Program-made: the position numbers and the translations under genes
The notes under the pieces: generated by a model
The model's database searches: none
Seen by the model: only the letters and a program-made list of their open reading frames with translations
Told to the model about the DNA's origin: nothing
Source: Nephromyces sp. MM_2019
Lineage: Eukaryota > Apicomplexa > Aconoidasida > Nephromycida
Length of the DNA stretch: 35,000 bases
Assembly: GCA_015657535.1 (NCBI GenBank)
Contig: JADHZB010000679.1
Coordinates: forward strand, 1 to 35,000
Reading direction: 5' to 3'
Shown here: positions 11,348 to 23,435 of the stretch, in pieces
How the letters are laid out: each line of letters starts with the position of its first letter
How positions within the stretch are numbered: the first letter of the stretch is position 1

Positions 11348-13067
11348 CTAAAAGACTTTATGTTTTTTTATCATGCCTTTTTTTTTGTGATGGTGCTTTT
11401 TATTTGAATAATTGCTGTGGCTTTTATGGCTCGGTGTTTTCATGTCAATGGAATCCTCGGGTAATTCACTCAATGTCATGTGAAATGGTAACACACTCCA
11501 AGACGGTTTTGATGTTGATTCGGACTGATTTTTTGAATTCGGTTGTAGCTGAGGGATCAAAGTTGCATTTTGAGGAGTTGTAGGTGATTCCTGTGGAATT
11601 GTAGGTGATCCCTGTGGAATTGTAGGTGAACCCTGAGGACTTATGGGTGCTACTTGAGGACTATTAGATGCAACTTGTGGAATTGTAGACATAGCTTGGG
11701 GAGTGGGAACTGGAGTGCCTTGCGTAGCTGCAACATGCAACTCATTCCCACATTCTACTAAATCTTTTTCAAGAACATATTAAAATTTGTGTTGCAAGAG
11801 CAATCCACTTATACATACCATTGCGTTTGTTAGCATTTTGTAATTCTTCATTTTCATTTTCCTTCTTTTTTATCTCATCCTTTATAGGCAACATATATGA
11901 GCATATTGGATAAATTACAAAGTGCAAGTTTTGAAAAACAAAAGATTATGCTAAAACACACCACCATATGATCCATTTTTTTCTCTTCTGAAACCTCCTC
12001 CTTCTTGTTATTTTTATGACTTTTTTTCACTTTCTTAAACTAGAAAATTGATATAAACTATTTACAATAACACATTGAAATTTCGAACCTCCTCATTTAA
12101 TTTTTTTCCAACATTTTTCAACTCTCTAACACCTGTTTCTAACTCATTCTAACAATCATAATTGAGTTTTAAAATTAGAAATTTATAGGATAAATACTTC
12201 TGCTTTATGAATTCCACTTTTGACAAGATTTTCATTAGCCTCTATATCTTCTAACTTTGCCTCAGCGTTGTCCTTTTATTTCAAGAAAATTTAGCTCGAA
12301 AACTAAAATACACTATTATCTGATAAAAATTACTTTAATCGCCTGTCGAGTTAAATCATGTCTTTCAATTTCACTTTCTTTGAGCTCAAAATCTTCATCA
12401 ATATCATCTTCAAGCTCTCTACTTTTCGTGTTTATTTCATCTGATTTTATATTTATTGAATATTTCAAATCATAGGGAAATTAAAAAAACCTCTCAACAA
12501 ACCTATTTCTTTCTCTTTAGCAGAGTCAGATTTTTCCTCAGCCTCATGCTTCATTTCTCTGTTACTCTGTGAAGCTTTTTCTGTTTGCTCAGCATTCAAT
12601 TCTGATTGCGCTTTAACTGCATCTACAATTTCTTCTGTTGCTTCACTTTTATTAAATCATTCGCTTAAGAAATGGAATTTAATTAGTCTAATTTACGCGT
12701 GTTCTTTAGGTGCAGAATTTCCCTCAGATTTTACAATAACTACACTTGGTAATTTTGTTAGATGATCAAGAGTCTTATCATAGTCTAAAGAATATTTATA
12801 TGGTGATTCTCCTTTTCGTTTGGCAGGAGAATGATTTTCTGAATTAGTTTCACCATGACCTAGTGAATATCTATATGGTGTTTTCCCATTTTTTTCTTGG
12901 GGATCGTCACCAGAGTCATCCTTCTCATGTCCCAATGAGTACTTATATGGAGTTTTTCTCTTTGACGCATTATGATCATATTTTGATAAATTTATTCTAA
13001 TATTCTCCACTAAATTATTATTAATATAAATAATCGAGTATAAAAGTAAAATTGAAGAAACTTTCAT
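11348..13067 (-). CDS. Secreted repeat protein with PY(K/R)YSL motifs and a Pro-Gln repeat region, 8 exons, 433 aa
   Basis: Exons in coding order: 12697-13067, 12503-12645, 12334-12440, 12198-12272, 12089-12148, 11965-12039, 11819-11879, 11348-11757 (1302 bp, in frame). I do not recognise the family. It starts with a signal peptide (MKVSSILLLYSIIYI). Three copies of a roughly 10-residue motif follow at about residues 38-47, 62-71 and 87-96 (KTPYKYSLGH, KTPYRYSLGH, ESPYKYSLDY), spaced 24-25 residues apart by charged linkers. The middle is a highly charged Glu/Lys region likely to form coiled coil. The last exon encodes a region with PQ about every seven residues (SPTIPQG-type units), matching a 21-bp tandem repeat in the DNA, and then a basic tail rich in Lys and His (KKHHHKKK). 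Modular, low-complexity and secreted, it looks like a lineage-specific surface or secretory-organelle protein; that role is inference. Confidence 0.78.
11578..11703. repeat. Six 21-bp tandem repeats inside a coding exon
   Basis: Six consecutive, diverged units of exactly 21 bp start at 11578, 11599, 11620, 11641, 11662 and 11683. The first two differ by one base and the rest progressively more. Since 21 is a multiple of three, the array keeps frame and encodes a 7-residue Pro-Gln unit in the repeat protein on the minus strand. Copy number could vary between strains without breaking the gene. Confidence 0.85.
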
Positions 13068-13641
13068 TTTTTACATTGAGAATGGGGAGCAAAATTGTAT
13101 TTTAAACTAAATATTATATTTTACCATTAACTGAAATTAGTAACAACTGCTGTAATTACAGCAAATTATTATATTCTGATGTTAATAAATATACACAAAA
13201 AGCTTCGCTTAATCTTAGGCTATAGATCTTTATAAAAAATGATTTTCAGGAAAGGAACTGTACCCAAATATTAAAAGTAAAAGTTATTATTAACAAGTTA
13301 TTATGATCCCAATTCCTTTTTTGAGAGCTTCAATGAAAACTTTTTATGAATTTAAATTAAAAAATTATTTGCCATCTAATTTTACTATACGAATGGGTTA
13401 AAAATAAAGGTTAACAAAATTAAAAAGATTCATTATATAAGCTTTAGTGAATTTCACTGTTCTGAAGCAATTTCTTTTGATTCCATTTATACTAGAAAAA
13501 CAAAACATTTTCGATTCTTTATATTTCCTTTTCAAACCACGGGGTGTAAACTTTACAAGAAACAAAATTTCTATCTATAGATATATGAAAAAGAAAATTT
13601 TTACCAGAATTTTCATCTGAATTAGCTTCTATAAGTTACTT
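13068..13641. promoter_or_regulatory. Spacer upstream of the repeat protein, downstream of SKI2
   Basis: A 574-bp AT-rich stretch between two minus-strand genes. It must carry the 3' end of SKI2 and the promoter of the secreted repeat protein. No conserved motif was recognised. Confidence 0.45.
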
Positions 13642-16600
13642 TTATTGCAAATATAAGGACATGTTAAAAATGATATCTCTGTGTATCTTTTCTGAAGATA
13701 TGTCTAGTTTCTGTTCTAGTGCGTGGTCTCCCATTAATGCTGCGGCTAATTTGATCTGTTTAAGCAAATTGAGAATTTATAATGGGATGAAAGTAAAAAA
13801 CAAAAAAATTCACCCTTTTCATAATCTCATCAAGTCTTAAGAGTGTTCGGACTATTGTGCCCTCCTGCGAAAATTAATGAAAGTAAATTTGATCTATATC
13901 GAATTATAAAGGTTTGCGAATTTCACCTGTAAGTTTGTTTTTTCCATAATTTTGGAAAAAGATGTACCAATGGCCCATAAATAGGCAATCTATAGCAATT
14001 TAATATTTAAAATTGATAATTTATGTTATAGGTTTTCTGTATATAGCTTACGAATGCAAACGAAGGGCAGAACAACTGCGCGAAAGATGATTTATTGATT
14101 TCTAATAAATCGAATTGTAACATAATTAAGAGTCTGTTGTTAATAGCTGAGATTTTCTCAACAACTTCTAATAATTTTTGTGTTGGAAAGGTCTCATCTT
14201 TGGATGGGGTTGATCCAGCTAGGGATCCGAGAATTCCAGCAATCTCTTCAGGAGTTAAATCGCTTAGGCAATTCTCAAATAATATTTCGGGTATAATAAT
14301 ATCGTCACCAGTCATGACCAAGCAGCCTACTCTGCCCTGTGATATATTTTAGAAAGGAGGTGTATAGTTTAATTTTTAATGAAAATAAACCATTGGAACC
14401 TTTAGAGTTAAGATGTTGTCATCATCAAGATATCCCAACATTCGTAAAACCCGAATTTTCTCCCTCATACTTCCATAGCATTCTAAAGACTCAACTTTTA
14501 ATAAGTGGTCGATTTCTTTGATATAATCAATATACTGAATAATAATTAGATATTTATTGGTGTAATAAATAGGATATATAATTTGATATATTATGGCACT
14601 TGTTTTTTCAGAATGAGCCTTCTAAAATGATCTTCCTTCTTAGAACAATAATGCATTGGCATCTCACTGAGTCTCTGAATTGAAATAGGTTATATACAGG
14701 CTATTTAGAATTAGTTAGTTCGATGTCATAAGGTAAATACATGAGTTTTATGTGAAAGTGATTTTGAAAGTAATTTAATTATGTAACTTACACTATAATA
14801 GTTCCGTTGTTGATTGATAATATCAAAGAAGTGGAGAATTATATTTTTGAACTTTTTATCACTGGCTAAGGGGACCAAGGGATTTTCTCTATCTAGTTCT
14901 ATTTTTTCAAGTTTCTGTACAGAATCAAGTTATTATGCCAAGATTATATTAGTATTTTCGAGTGTGATTCTCTTACATTGACAACAACTTTTACTTCAAT
15001 TTCATCATCTATATCGAAATTATCACTGATAGCAATAGTTGAAGTTGTGATCATCGATATTTTATCCATTGGAATATTTCTAGCAAGAATGAGTAAATAT
15101 ATGATTATGGATTCAGGCCCATTAAGAGCTAGTTATATTACTTGAAAACTTTATATATGCGTATTTGATCTGGCCTTTGAGAGGCATTATAAAATTTCCC
15201 CTCTGAAAAAAATTGACCATAACCTATTAGGTCCATTTTCTCACGCTTCCGAGAATTAGATAAAAAGTGAGAAGGGATTTGAGCATCTTGGTAAGCATAA
15301 GTAAAATTGAAGTTTAGGGTTTGAATATGTAAAGTATATCTTTATAAGTAGTTTACCTTCTTCAGGTTCTTCTGGCTCATAACCAGAGGGAAGTATGAGA
15401 CATCTAAAGGATGGTTGGGCTGGATTAAGTTTTGAGATTTAGTATAAATTATCAATATCTGGTGCATAAAGCCTATGAAAATTTTCTTAGGCTTACATTT
15501 AGCTCTAGAGTCAGGTTCAGAATCCAAAGACAATAGTAGACCTATGCAAGATGATTTTATCAATGGTAGAGAATGCAATATGACTACTCTTCCGCAACAA
15601 AAGACACGAGATCTGTGGTTTTCTTTCCAAAAGAATCTAAAAAGAATAATTTTTGAAGCTTATGTACCTTTAAGAATTTACAAAATGAAATTAAATATCG
15701 AAAAGGTTTAATTATATTTTGAGAGGTAGTTTATTTTTTATATTGTTGGTTATTATAATTTAGATCTCACTTGTGAAGTTCATTTGCAACTTCTCGGGAC
15801 TCAAGTTCAATATTTACGTATTCTTGTATTTCTTCAGCACTACCACAAGAGCATTCTATTGAATTCATCTCCGATAATTTCTATAGGTATATGAGAATGT
15901 GAAATTTTGAACTTCTCACTGATTATATAAATATCAATATGGAAACTCTACCTTTTGGAATCTTTTATAATCCCTCTGAGCTACATCATGCTGTTACAAT
16001 TTTATATATAAAAAAATTAATTAAGATATGGATGTATAGATGTCAAAAGGTTTTAAAATTTCCCATTAAAGGTAAAATATTACCCTTTGAAGACGTAAAC
16101 TTTCACGGAATGATTTACTCATCATATCTTCAACTCTGAGGCTTGATGAATTCATAAGTTGTAAAATCATCAAAAATGTGACTCTGAACTGGCTAACAAG
16201 TGGTGATGACTTGTGGATCATCATCATTGATAGGTCCTTTAGTAGGAGATTGTAAAAAGCAATATTTTTAGGTAAATATATATAGTTGAAATATAATCAT
16301 ACCCTCTGCTCTGGTGGATCTGTGCTAGAAAAAATATATACGAAACCAAAGTCATCAAGGCCTCTTCTACCTGCTCTTCCAGACATCTAAGAAATATAAA
16401 TTTTTTGTAATAATTATGCTTATGGCTTATATAGACTGTCATTATCTAAAAATAAAAGAATACATTAAATCCAAAACTTCATAACTTCTAAATCAAAGAA
16501 ATGATTATGAAAATTTTTATAACAAATATAATCAGTCATTGTATGAGTCTATTGATATAAATTGACTCAAAAGAAGATTAAGCGTTTGATCAAAGCAGCT

Positions 16601-19600
16601 AAAAGTAAGGTAATAAGCGATGTAAAGATTAAAAAAAAATTAAACACCTGAGTATACTCTGAAGGTTGTAGGAAGCGTTGTTTTGACCCATCATGTTTTT
16701 CTATAGAAGAAAATATAACTGATCTTGCAGGCATATTTAGACCCATTGCAAACGTCTCTGTTGCAAATAATACACGTATTAAACCTCGACTAAATAACAT
16801 TTCAACCTGAATTAGGAAATATGTTCAGAGTTAAAAATATTTGAAACTTTTAATAAAGCTCTTAAAATACAATTTCTTTCATAATTGGGAGTAGTCCACC
16901 GTGGTGTACACCTACACCACATAGGAGTAGTTCTTCCATTGCAACTATTTGAGGTAATGCTCGATCATCTCCATTTAGGCCAGATAATGATTTCTAAGAA
17001 AAATTTAGTTTATAGGATATATTTAAAGTATATTTCAAGGACTGAAGCGAAAGATTACTAAGTGTTTCAATTTATATATAACTCTAAAAAAAACTTAAAT
17101 TTCGGAGGTTATTTCTTTATGTGTACCTTAATAAATAGATGTATCTTTGACTCATCTTGTGAAGAAACAAATTTTGTTTTACCCAAAAATAAGGCATAGT
17201 CTTCACATGTTTTTCTTGAGAAGCAAAATATAACCACTGGCAGCTTATCTTCCTGTAATATATAATATGTATTTATATGCGTTTGGCATACTTACCAAAT
17301 AGAATTTGCTCTAACCTTTTCTAACACTTTAATAAGATCTCTTAATCTCCTTGTGTCTGTCTTATATTTGGCTTGTACTGATTGATATTGAGGCTGTTAA
17401 GAAAAGAGATTATATTCGGGTATAGGTTAATAAGAGAGAGTGTAAATTTTGATGTAAGAGGTTGTATTGGGGAATTGTAATTGAGTTTTTACTTTAGAGG
17501 GTACCTGTGCTTTAGGTACTGATTTCCCATTCCTGTTTGGTGGCTGTGACTTAGCTGCATTGATTTTCCTTCTTGAATATTGATACATATCATTATAAGC
17601 CTAATCAAGTAAACAAATATAAAGCTTATATCTTTATAATAATTTGATAAAAAAGTGGCTAGCTTGATATGAATCTGTTGCTGTAAGTACAGTGTGTTAT
17701 GTATTCTACAGTATATATGCGTGTTGGGTGCATGTGAATAATTAAATTTGAAGGATGATAAAAATTCAAAGAGTATCAAAATATTTAAGCACGATAAGTT
17801 AAATTATGTATTTTAGGGTTTACACACGAATTAAAAATTAATATACCTTTAAAAAATATCTAAACAATTACACTTAAACTTATAAGTTTGTAGAAATAGA
17901 CAAACTAAATATGCTTAATGTTATATTTTAAGATTACCTGTGTTTTAAATCTCTCATTGGAATCCATCAATAAGAAGGCTTTATCATCAAAATATAAATA
18001 ATGTTTTAAGGGTACTGGACGCTGGAGTGTAAGTACAGCAAATACATCCCTTTGTCGAGCTCGGCCAATCCAATCTGCAAAATCTCTATAATTTGGTGCG
18101 GTTGCACTTAACATTACCATATTTACCTGATTTGAAGATGTGTAATATAATAAACAAATTTTAAGTTTTCAATCATGAAATACTTGAATCACTAATACTT
18201 AATTTTCTTGTCCAATAAAAGGTAATTGTTATGTAAAATAGTCAAAAAGGTCTTAGTAAATTATTGAAATGTTTAATTAAATAATAAAAAACAATATATA
18301 TAAAATTTGATTACATGCATTGAGGTGGGTTTAATATCCATGCACTAGATAATATGAAATATTATGTAATACATTTCCATACACTATATTGTTGTAAGGT
18401 TCATGTAATAAATATACATACAATCTATATTCTAAAGTGTACATAATGAGCTAGGGCATTCAATAAATGTTTAATATAAATTTTACTCGTAATTCTCTTA
18501 CGGGTAATTCAAATTGTATTGTATAAAATTCACCAATAAATTTATGTTTGAAGTATGTATAATCATACTTAGGATTAGTTTATGATTAAATCGTTTTGTA
18601 CTAAATCTAGATGCAGCTTCAAGAAAGTTTTATCAATATCAATATTTGAGAATGTGTAATCTGGAAAGCTATATAAAAATTTTTTATGGACTTACATTGT
18701 CAGGTAAAAGGAGGATTACTTCTTCCCAGACTACTCCCCTCTCCGTATCATTAATGTAATGAACTTCATCAAAAATTACTGTTTCTAGAGAGTTCACTAA
18801 GGGGTCTGAACTGTATTTGAAGAGTTTAAAAAGTTAATTATGACATTAATTTTTCTCATGATAAATTATCTAATTCATACACATCTATATCCATATACAA
18901 ACAGGCTTTCGAATGTAAAATTCTGTGTATATATATCCTAAATAAAGGATATTCGCACTCATAACAACCCATACACAATGATAAAAAGTTATTCAATAGA
19001 TGTATATACCTATAGATAGCAGATCTGAGTATTTCAGTTGTCATGATTACACATGCAGCATCTTTATTAATTGATACATCTCCAGTAACAATGCCAACAG
19101 ATGGAAATTTCTGTGAAAATTCTAAATATTTTTGATTTGATAAGGCCTTGATAGGGCTGGTGTAAACAACTCGCCTTTGACAACGAAGTGCTAAAGCAAT
19201 TGCATACTCTGCTATGACAGTTTTGCCTGTATAATACATATACAAAAATTCATATTTGATAAAATAATTATAGTAAATATAAATTTTATTGGAAAATGTG
19301 TACATATGAGTTTTTGTGGAAGTAAGTGTATGCATTGTCAGTGATTTATAAATGAATTAAGTGAAAAATATTATTCAAACTGTATGTACTTATAAATAGT
19401 GGTTTGAATAAATATTACATTAGTGATATATAATGCTGTTTTGATATTTTTTCATGATATATCTATAGAGAATTATTATTTATAGTTATTCATGTGTTTG
19501 TTGAGATGTGTAAAATTGATCTATATATTTTTCTTAAACTTATACACAATTGAAATATTTAGCATGGATGTAGTTAAGTGAGGTAGTTAGTGTGTACATG

Positions 19601-20221
19601 GGACATCTAAGACATATAAATATAAGATCTGCGTAGCCCTAAGATCAAGTGTATATGAGTACATAGTACGTAAATTATCACAAATAATAATAAATATTAA
19701 ATAATAGTATAATCTCTACCTGCAGAGGTGTGTGCAGCGACAAATATGTGTTCATTTCTTTCAAGGTGGATGATTGATCGCTTTTGGAATGGATCTAGCT
19801 CAAAGGGAAATTTCATAGCCATAACAGGTACTTGTGAATTGAAATTAGAAACATCAGAGTAATCTTCAATAACCCATTTCTTTCTAACATAAGCTTTTTT
19901 TCTTGTGTTTTCATTTGTTACTGGTGTGTTAGGATTAGCTCCATCTGGAGTAGTGACATCCTTTGGCTTGAAAGACTCTATTTCAGCTTCTTTGTTGTCT
20001 ATTAAATCTGTAGTTAAATTCTGATCAAATTGATTTCTATCATTGTCCGTGTCTCTATTCTTAGCCGCCTGGGACTCGAAAGTATCGGAGGCTGGAGTTT
20101 TTACCGGGGTATTAGTGGTAAAGGCAGAGGTATCGAAATCTTCGTCTTCACCTGATTCATCGTCAGTAGTCCAAAAGTCTGAGTTATTCTCAAATAGGTT
20201 TAATGAAGGGGCCAGGGCCAT
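13642..20221 (-). CDS. SKI2: SKI2-type DExH RNA helicase of the Ski complex, 24 exons, 1095 aa
   Basis: Exons in coding order: 19720-20221, 19010-19226, 18696-18810, 17938-18126, 17505-17600, 17316-17393, 17127-17252, 16871-16993, 16648-16806, 16303-16386, 16084-16236, 15952-15990, 15771-15880, 15497-15636, 15357-15419, 15142-15286, 14977-15079, 14792-14914, 14600-14674, 14400-14534, 14052-14336, 13927-13989, 13814-13864, 13642-13755 (3288 bp, in frame). SKI2 unwinds and feeds mRNA 3' ends to the cytoplasmic exosome. Motifs: Walker A in AAHTSAGKT near 162-170, DEVH at 254-257, SAT at 285-287, [12 protein letters not shown] near 498-509, GRAGRRG at 538-544; then an arch-like insertion and the helical C-terminus ending [21 protein letters not shown] before the Walker A favours SKI2 over MTR4. 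The N-terminus is short and acidic: Walker A comes at about 165, against more than 300 in yeast and human SKI2. The usual FAASLYL end is FNMSLYL. Confidence 0.95.
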
Positions 20222-20527
20222 TGTTGATAGTCTTATTTAATTATTTTCTCAATATCTATTACATCGTATAGTTTCACACAGTATGCTTATTGAGACTTGA
20301 GAGGTCTGTGTGTCGTATGGTGTTTTAACTTTAAGAATGTGTCTTTTGTTTATAAGGTTTCGAGGATGTGGCTTGTGTGTATAAATACCAAAGGTGATAT
20401 GTTTGCCTTTCAGGGTGGCTTGCGTGTGTGTAGGTGTCAAGTGTCTGGACCTAGTTTGAACTTGATTGGCTCTCAAAATTTGGTATCTCTTACTCTGGGT
20501 GAAGGTTTAACAATAACTTGAGATCTA

Positions 20528-20535
20528 TTTGGCGC
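20528..20535 (+). promoter_or_regulatory. E2F-consensus-like site upstream of SKI2
   Basis: The octamer TTTGGCGC, within TTTGGCGCGCAAC, matches the textbook E2F/DP consensus TTTSSCGC. It lies about 300 bp upstream of the SKI2 start codon. A run of GCGCGC is rare in this AT-rich window. Function is inferred from the match and position only. Confidence 0.3.
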
Positions 20536-21430
20536 GCAACGTTTGTGGTTGTGAGTATACTTATTGCGTTGAATTAGTATATGTGTATATAAATATGTAG
20601 ATTGTATGTGTGTATGAATTCTAGCAGTAGGTTTGTATGTATATATGTATTGTTTATATATATATATATTTATTATATATAACTGTTTTGCTTTATCTAT
20701 GGGCTAGTTTTGTAGTACTGTTAGATTGGGTGTATGTTGGCTATGTTTATTTTGTATTTGTTTGTGAAGTGTGCTTAAATTGTTTTTAAAATCTTTAGTT
20801 ATGTAATGTGGTAACGCATACATTTGTTTTAGCTAGGAGTACGTATTATGTGCTTTATATTTAACTTATATATATGCTTTGTTTTAGTTTACTACAATAA
20901 TGTGTGTAATTTATAAATTTAATTATGTTTGTATAATCTATGTAAATACATTAAAAAGTATTGGTTTGTTACACACTTTGTTTTGTTCATTTTATTTTAG
21001 GTTCATTTCGGTTTGTATTAACAAATGCTATGCACTCACAAACTATTTTACTACTTGGATATGTATATTTATATGTTATAGGGTTAAATTGCATGTATAT
21101 TATGGTTGGATTAATTCATTGAATTAATTCAATCATTTATTCAAGTATTTAATAAACAAGATACACATATAACTATTTTATATTAAGCTATATTATTACA
21201 TCTGTGAATGTTCATCCCACCTTTAAAATACTCAAATTTATAGATACATATGTAATTATTAAAAAAAAAATTATAGATTTATTGCCTTGTATATTTGATT
21301 GTGCTCACTAAATAGCTTTACAAAAGAATATATTTCTACGATTTTATTATATACTTCATGAAAGCCTAAATAAATAAATTTTGAAAATTGTAAAGTTTTA
21401 ACTTTACATGTTTGAAATGTATATTATATT

Positions 21431-21456
21431 TATATATATATATATATATATATATA
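21431..21456. repeat. TA dinucleotide microsatellite
   Basis: A perfect run of about 13 TA units in intergenic DNA downstream of the TMUB-like gene. It has no coding role. Confidence 0.9.
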
Positions 21457-22155
21457 ATATGTCTTATATCTAAGGTCTCTGGTGTGTGTATGAATTCTTT
21501 TGTTAATGTTGAATTGTTAATAGTGTTATAGATTTTTAAAAACTTTTGGAATTGAAAATTCATTTATAAAATACAATGTGGAAATAAGTTGTTATCCATT
21601 TTAATTTTATAGTAAAATATGTATATATTTCTTAACAGAATCGAATTGAAAATTAATGGGAATAGAGTTCAAAGTATAAAAGGGTAGAAGAAAAGGAGTT
21701 TTCTATGAAAATATAAAATCTATATTAAGATAGGTATTAAGATGTTGCAAAATGGATGCGTATTATAATGTGTAACTTATAAAAGTGTTAAACTCAATTT
21801 CTATAAATGTAAAATTTAGGAGGAAAAAAATTTTCATCAAGCAAGAAATGGTGTATTTATATAAATTCATTTTTATTGAGATGCCTTCATACTAATTAGA
21901 AAACGTTCAATTAACTTATGTACAGTGGTAGATTTATTTATGATAGTATTTCAAATAGTATAAATTTAGAGGCGATTAATGTTGTTTGTAACATGTTATA
22001 CTGGTGTGAGCTCGTGTTTGCATGTGTGGTTATATATCTGTTCGTGTGTTTATTCGAATGTGTGTGTGTTTGTACTAAAGAGTGTGAATGAGAATGTATT
22101 CGAGAATACGTTTCTTTAGTTTTATATATATCTTGTGTAATAACAAAATTTCTTA

Positions 22156-23435
22156 TTAACTTGTGGCCTGGTTCATGTATCGAAAAATTGATAATACAAA
22201 CATAACTAGTGGGTAAAATAATTTCATCAAGTAAAATCTTATCACGTAAAGAAAGCCAAACGTAGAAATTGTTAAAATTAGTGTGCTAAATTTGTTGAAG
22301 TAATAAGGGTACTGTAATTTGATTGTCCAGCTGACTAACAAGATTGTAAATGAAGCTAGGAGTAATATAACTGGAAAATATTTCTCAATTGGGAAATAGT
22401 CTGAAAGAAGTAGTTATACAAGTATGAGAGTATAATATAGTAGATGTAGTGTGTATGTATATAAAGAGTGAAAGCATTCGATAAATGCGGGGTAACGTAT
22501 AAGGTAAATTGGATTGTATAAAATGTGTGGATTTTTTCAAGGAATGTTAGTAATGGAAAATAAATTTTAGATTTTGATGAAAGACGTCAAAAATGTGAAT
22601 TTACTTGGATCATTGTTCGAAGTTAAATGCTGAGGGTTGCTAATGTGTACATGTATGCTGAATACATCAGGGAGTTCAAAAGGAACAGGGAATGAATTCA
22701 ATATGTAGTGTTTAAATTGATAGTGGTCATCTAGCTGTTGTCCGAGGTAAATAAATCGTACTTTTTTCCCTATATTATGTAAATAAAAATAGTGTGTATG
22801 ATGCGTCATCATATTTATCGATACCATAAAGATATTTGTATAGGTAGATGCAGTTTAATTCGAATTACTGATAAAAAGATTTGAAATTATAATTTCAATA
22901 ATTCAAGTCAAGTTCTGTATATGGATGTATATGTTTAATTGAATTTATATGGTTAAGTTTCTTTAAATTAGGCTGTTTATTTTTGTGTGCTTGGTAGTCG
23001 TTATATTTGAATTTTAACAGCAGTAATTATACTTTAATAGAAATATACCTAAGTTTAATTCCCTCGAAAAGTTGTTTTTCTTTATTTGTAAGATCGTCGA
23101 TGTTGGATTTATTGTTGAAGCTGTTAATAAATATAAGTAATGCAAATCATAATAAAAGTTATACATGTTAAAGCAAGCAATATACAAATAATATATATAG
23201 TTTTCTTTACAAAAACAATGCACAATTATCTAGGCAATAAAAATTATAAAATGGATAATGAGTAATGAGTAGGAGGTAAGTAAGAATTCAACTGTGCAGT
23301 TTTACCTTGTATGGGGTCTTGAAATCCTTGGTTTTCTGTACGGTACGATCTATAAACTAAAAATTGAACTGAAATTGTGTCAGGAAGGCGAGAAGCAGTG
23401 TTAATAGGGCTATACTGGGGGCTAGGGCTGTGCAT
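22156..23435 (-). CDS. TMUB-like transmembrane ubiquitin-like domain protein, 4 exons, 203 aa
   Basis: Exons in coding order: 23306-23435, 23049-23120, 22605-22769, 22156-22400 (612 bp, in frame). A ubiquitin-like fold covers about residues 19-111. It begins TISVQFLVYRSYR, continues TSTILQIKKNNFSRE, and has the hallmark KKVRFIYLGQQLDD at 69-82 and IHVHIS at 106-111. A polar linker leads to a hydrophobic C-terminus at about 131-193 with two or three membrane spans; the segment TIKLQYPYYFN lies between the first two. The same order (ubiquitin-like domain, linker, C-terminal spans divided by a WYCQIQYRPFF-type segment) is seen in animal TMUB1/2. TMUB proteins and the fungal Dsc3 relatives act with membrane ubiquitin ligases in protein quality control at the ER. 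A loop of about 17 residues (TENQGFQDPIQ and after) appears inserted between the first two strands. No C-terminal Gly-Gly is present, so it is not a conjugated modifier. Confidence 0.83.

Larger units (their letters stand above)
20222..22155. promoter_or_regulatory. Intergenic region upstream of SKI2
   Basis: About 1.9 kb between the SKI2 start and the end of the TMUB-like gene (both minus strand). The SKI2-proximal part, about 20290-20560, looks clearly richer in G and C than its surroundings, and its plus strand is rich in TG. The rest is AT-rich with a TA microsatellite at 21431-21456. Frames on both strands at 20249-20521 show no domain or splice structure, so I do not call a gene. Confidence 0.5.

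Noticed and set aside
17489..17779. 96-codon minus-strand frame inside SKI2
   Set aside because: It is exon 5 of SKI2 read through into its flanking introns; only 17505-17600 is coding in the final model.
20249..20521. Overlapping frames on both strands upstream of SKI2
   Set aside because: They arise because the GC-richer patch has few stops; neither product shows a domain, and both overlap the expected promoter.
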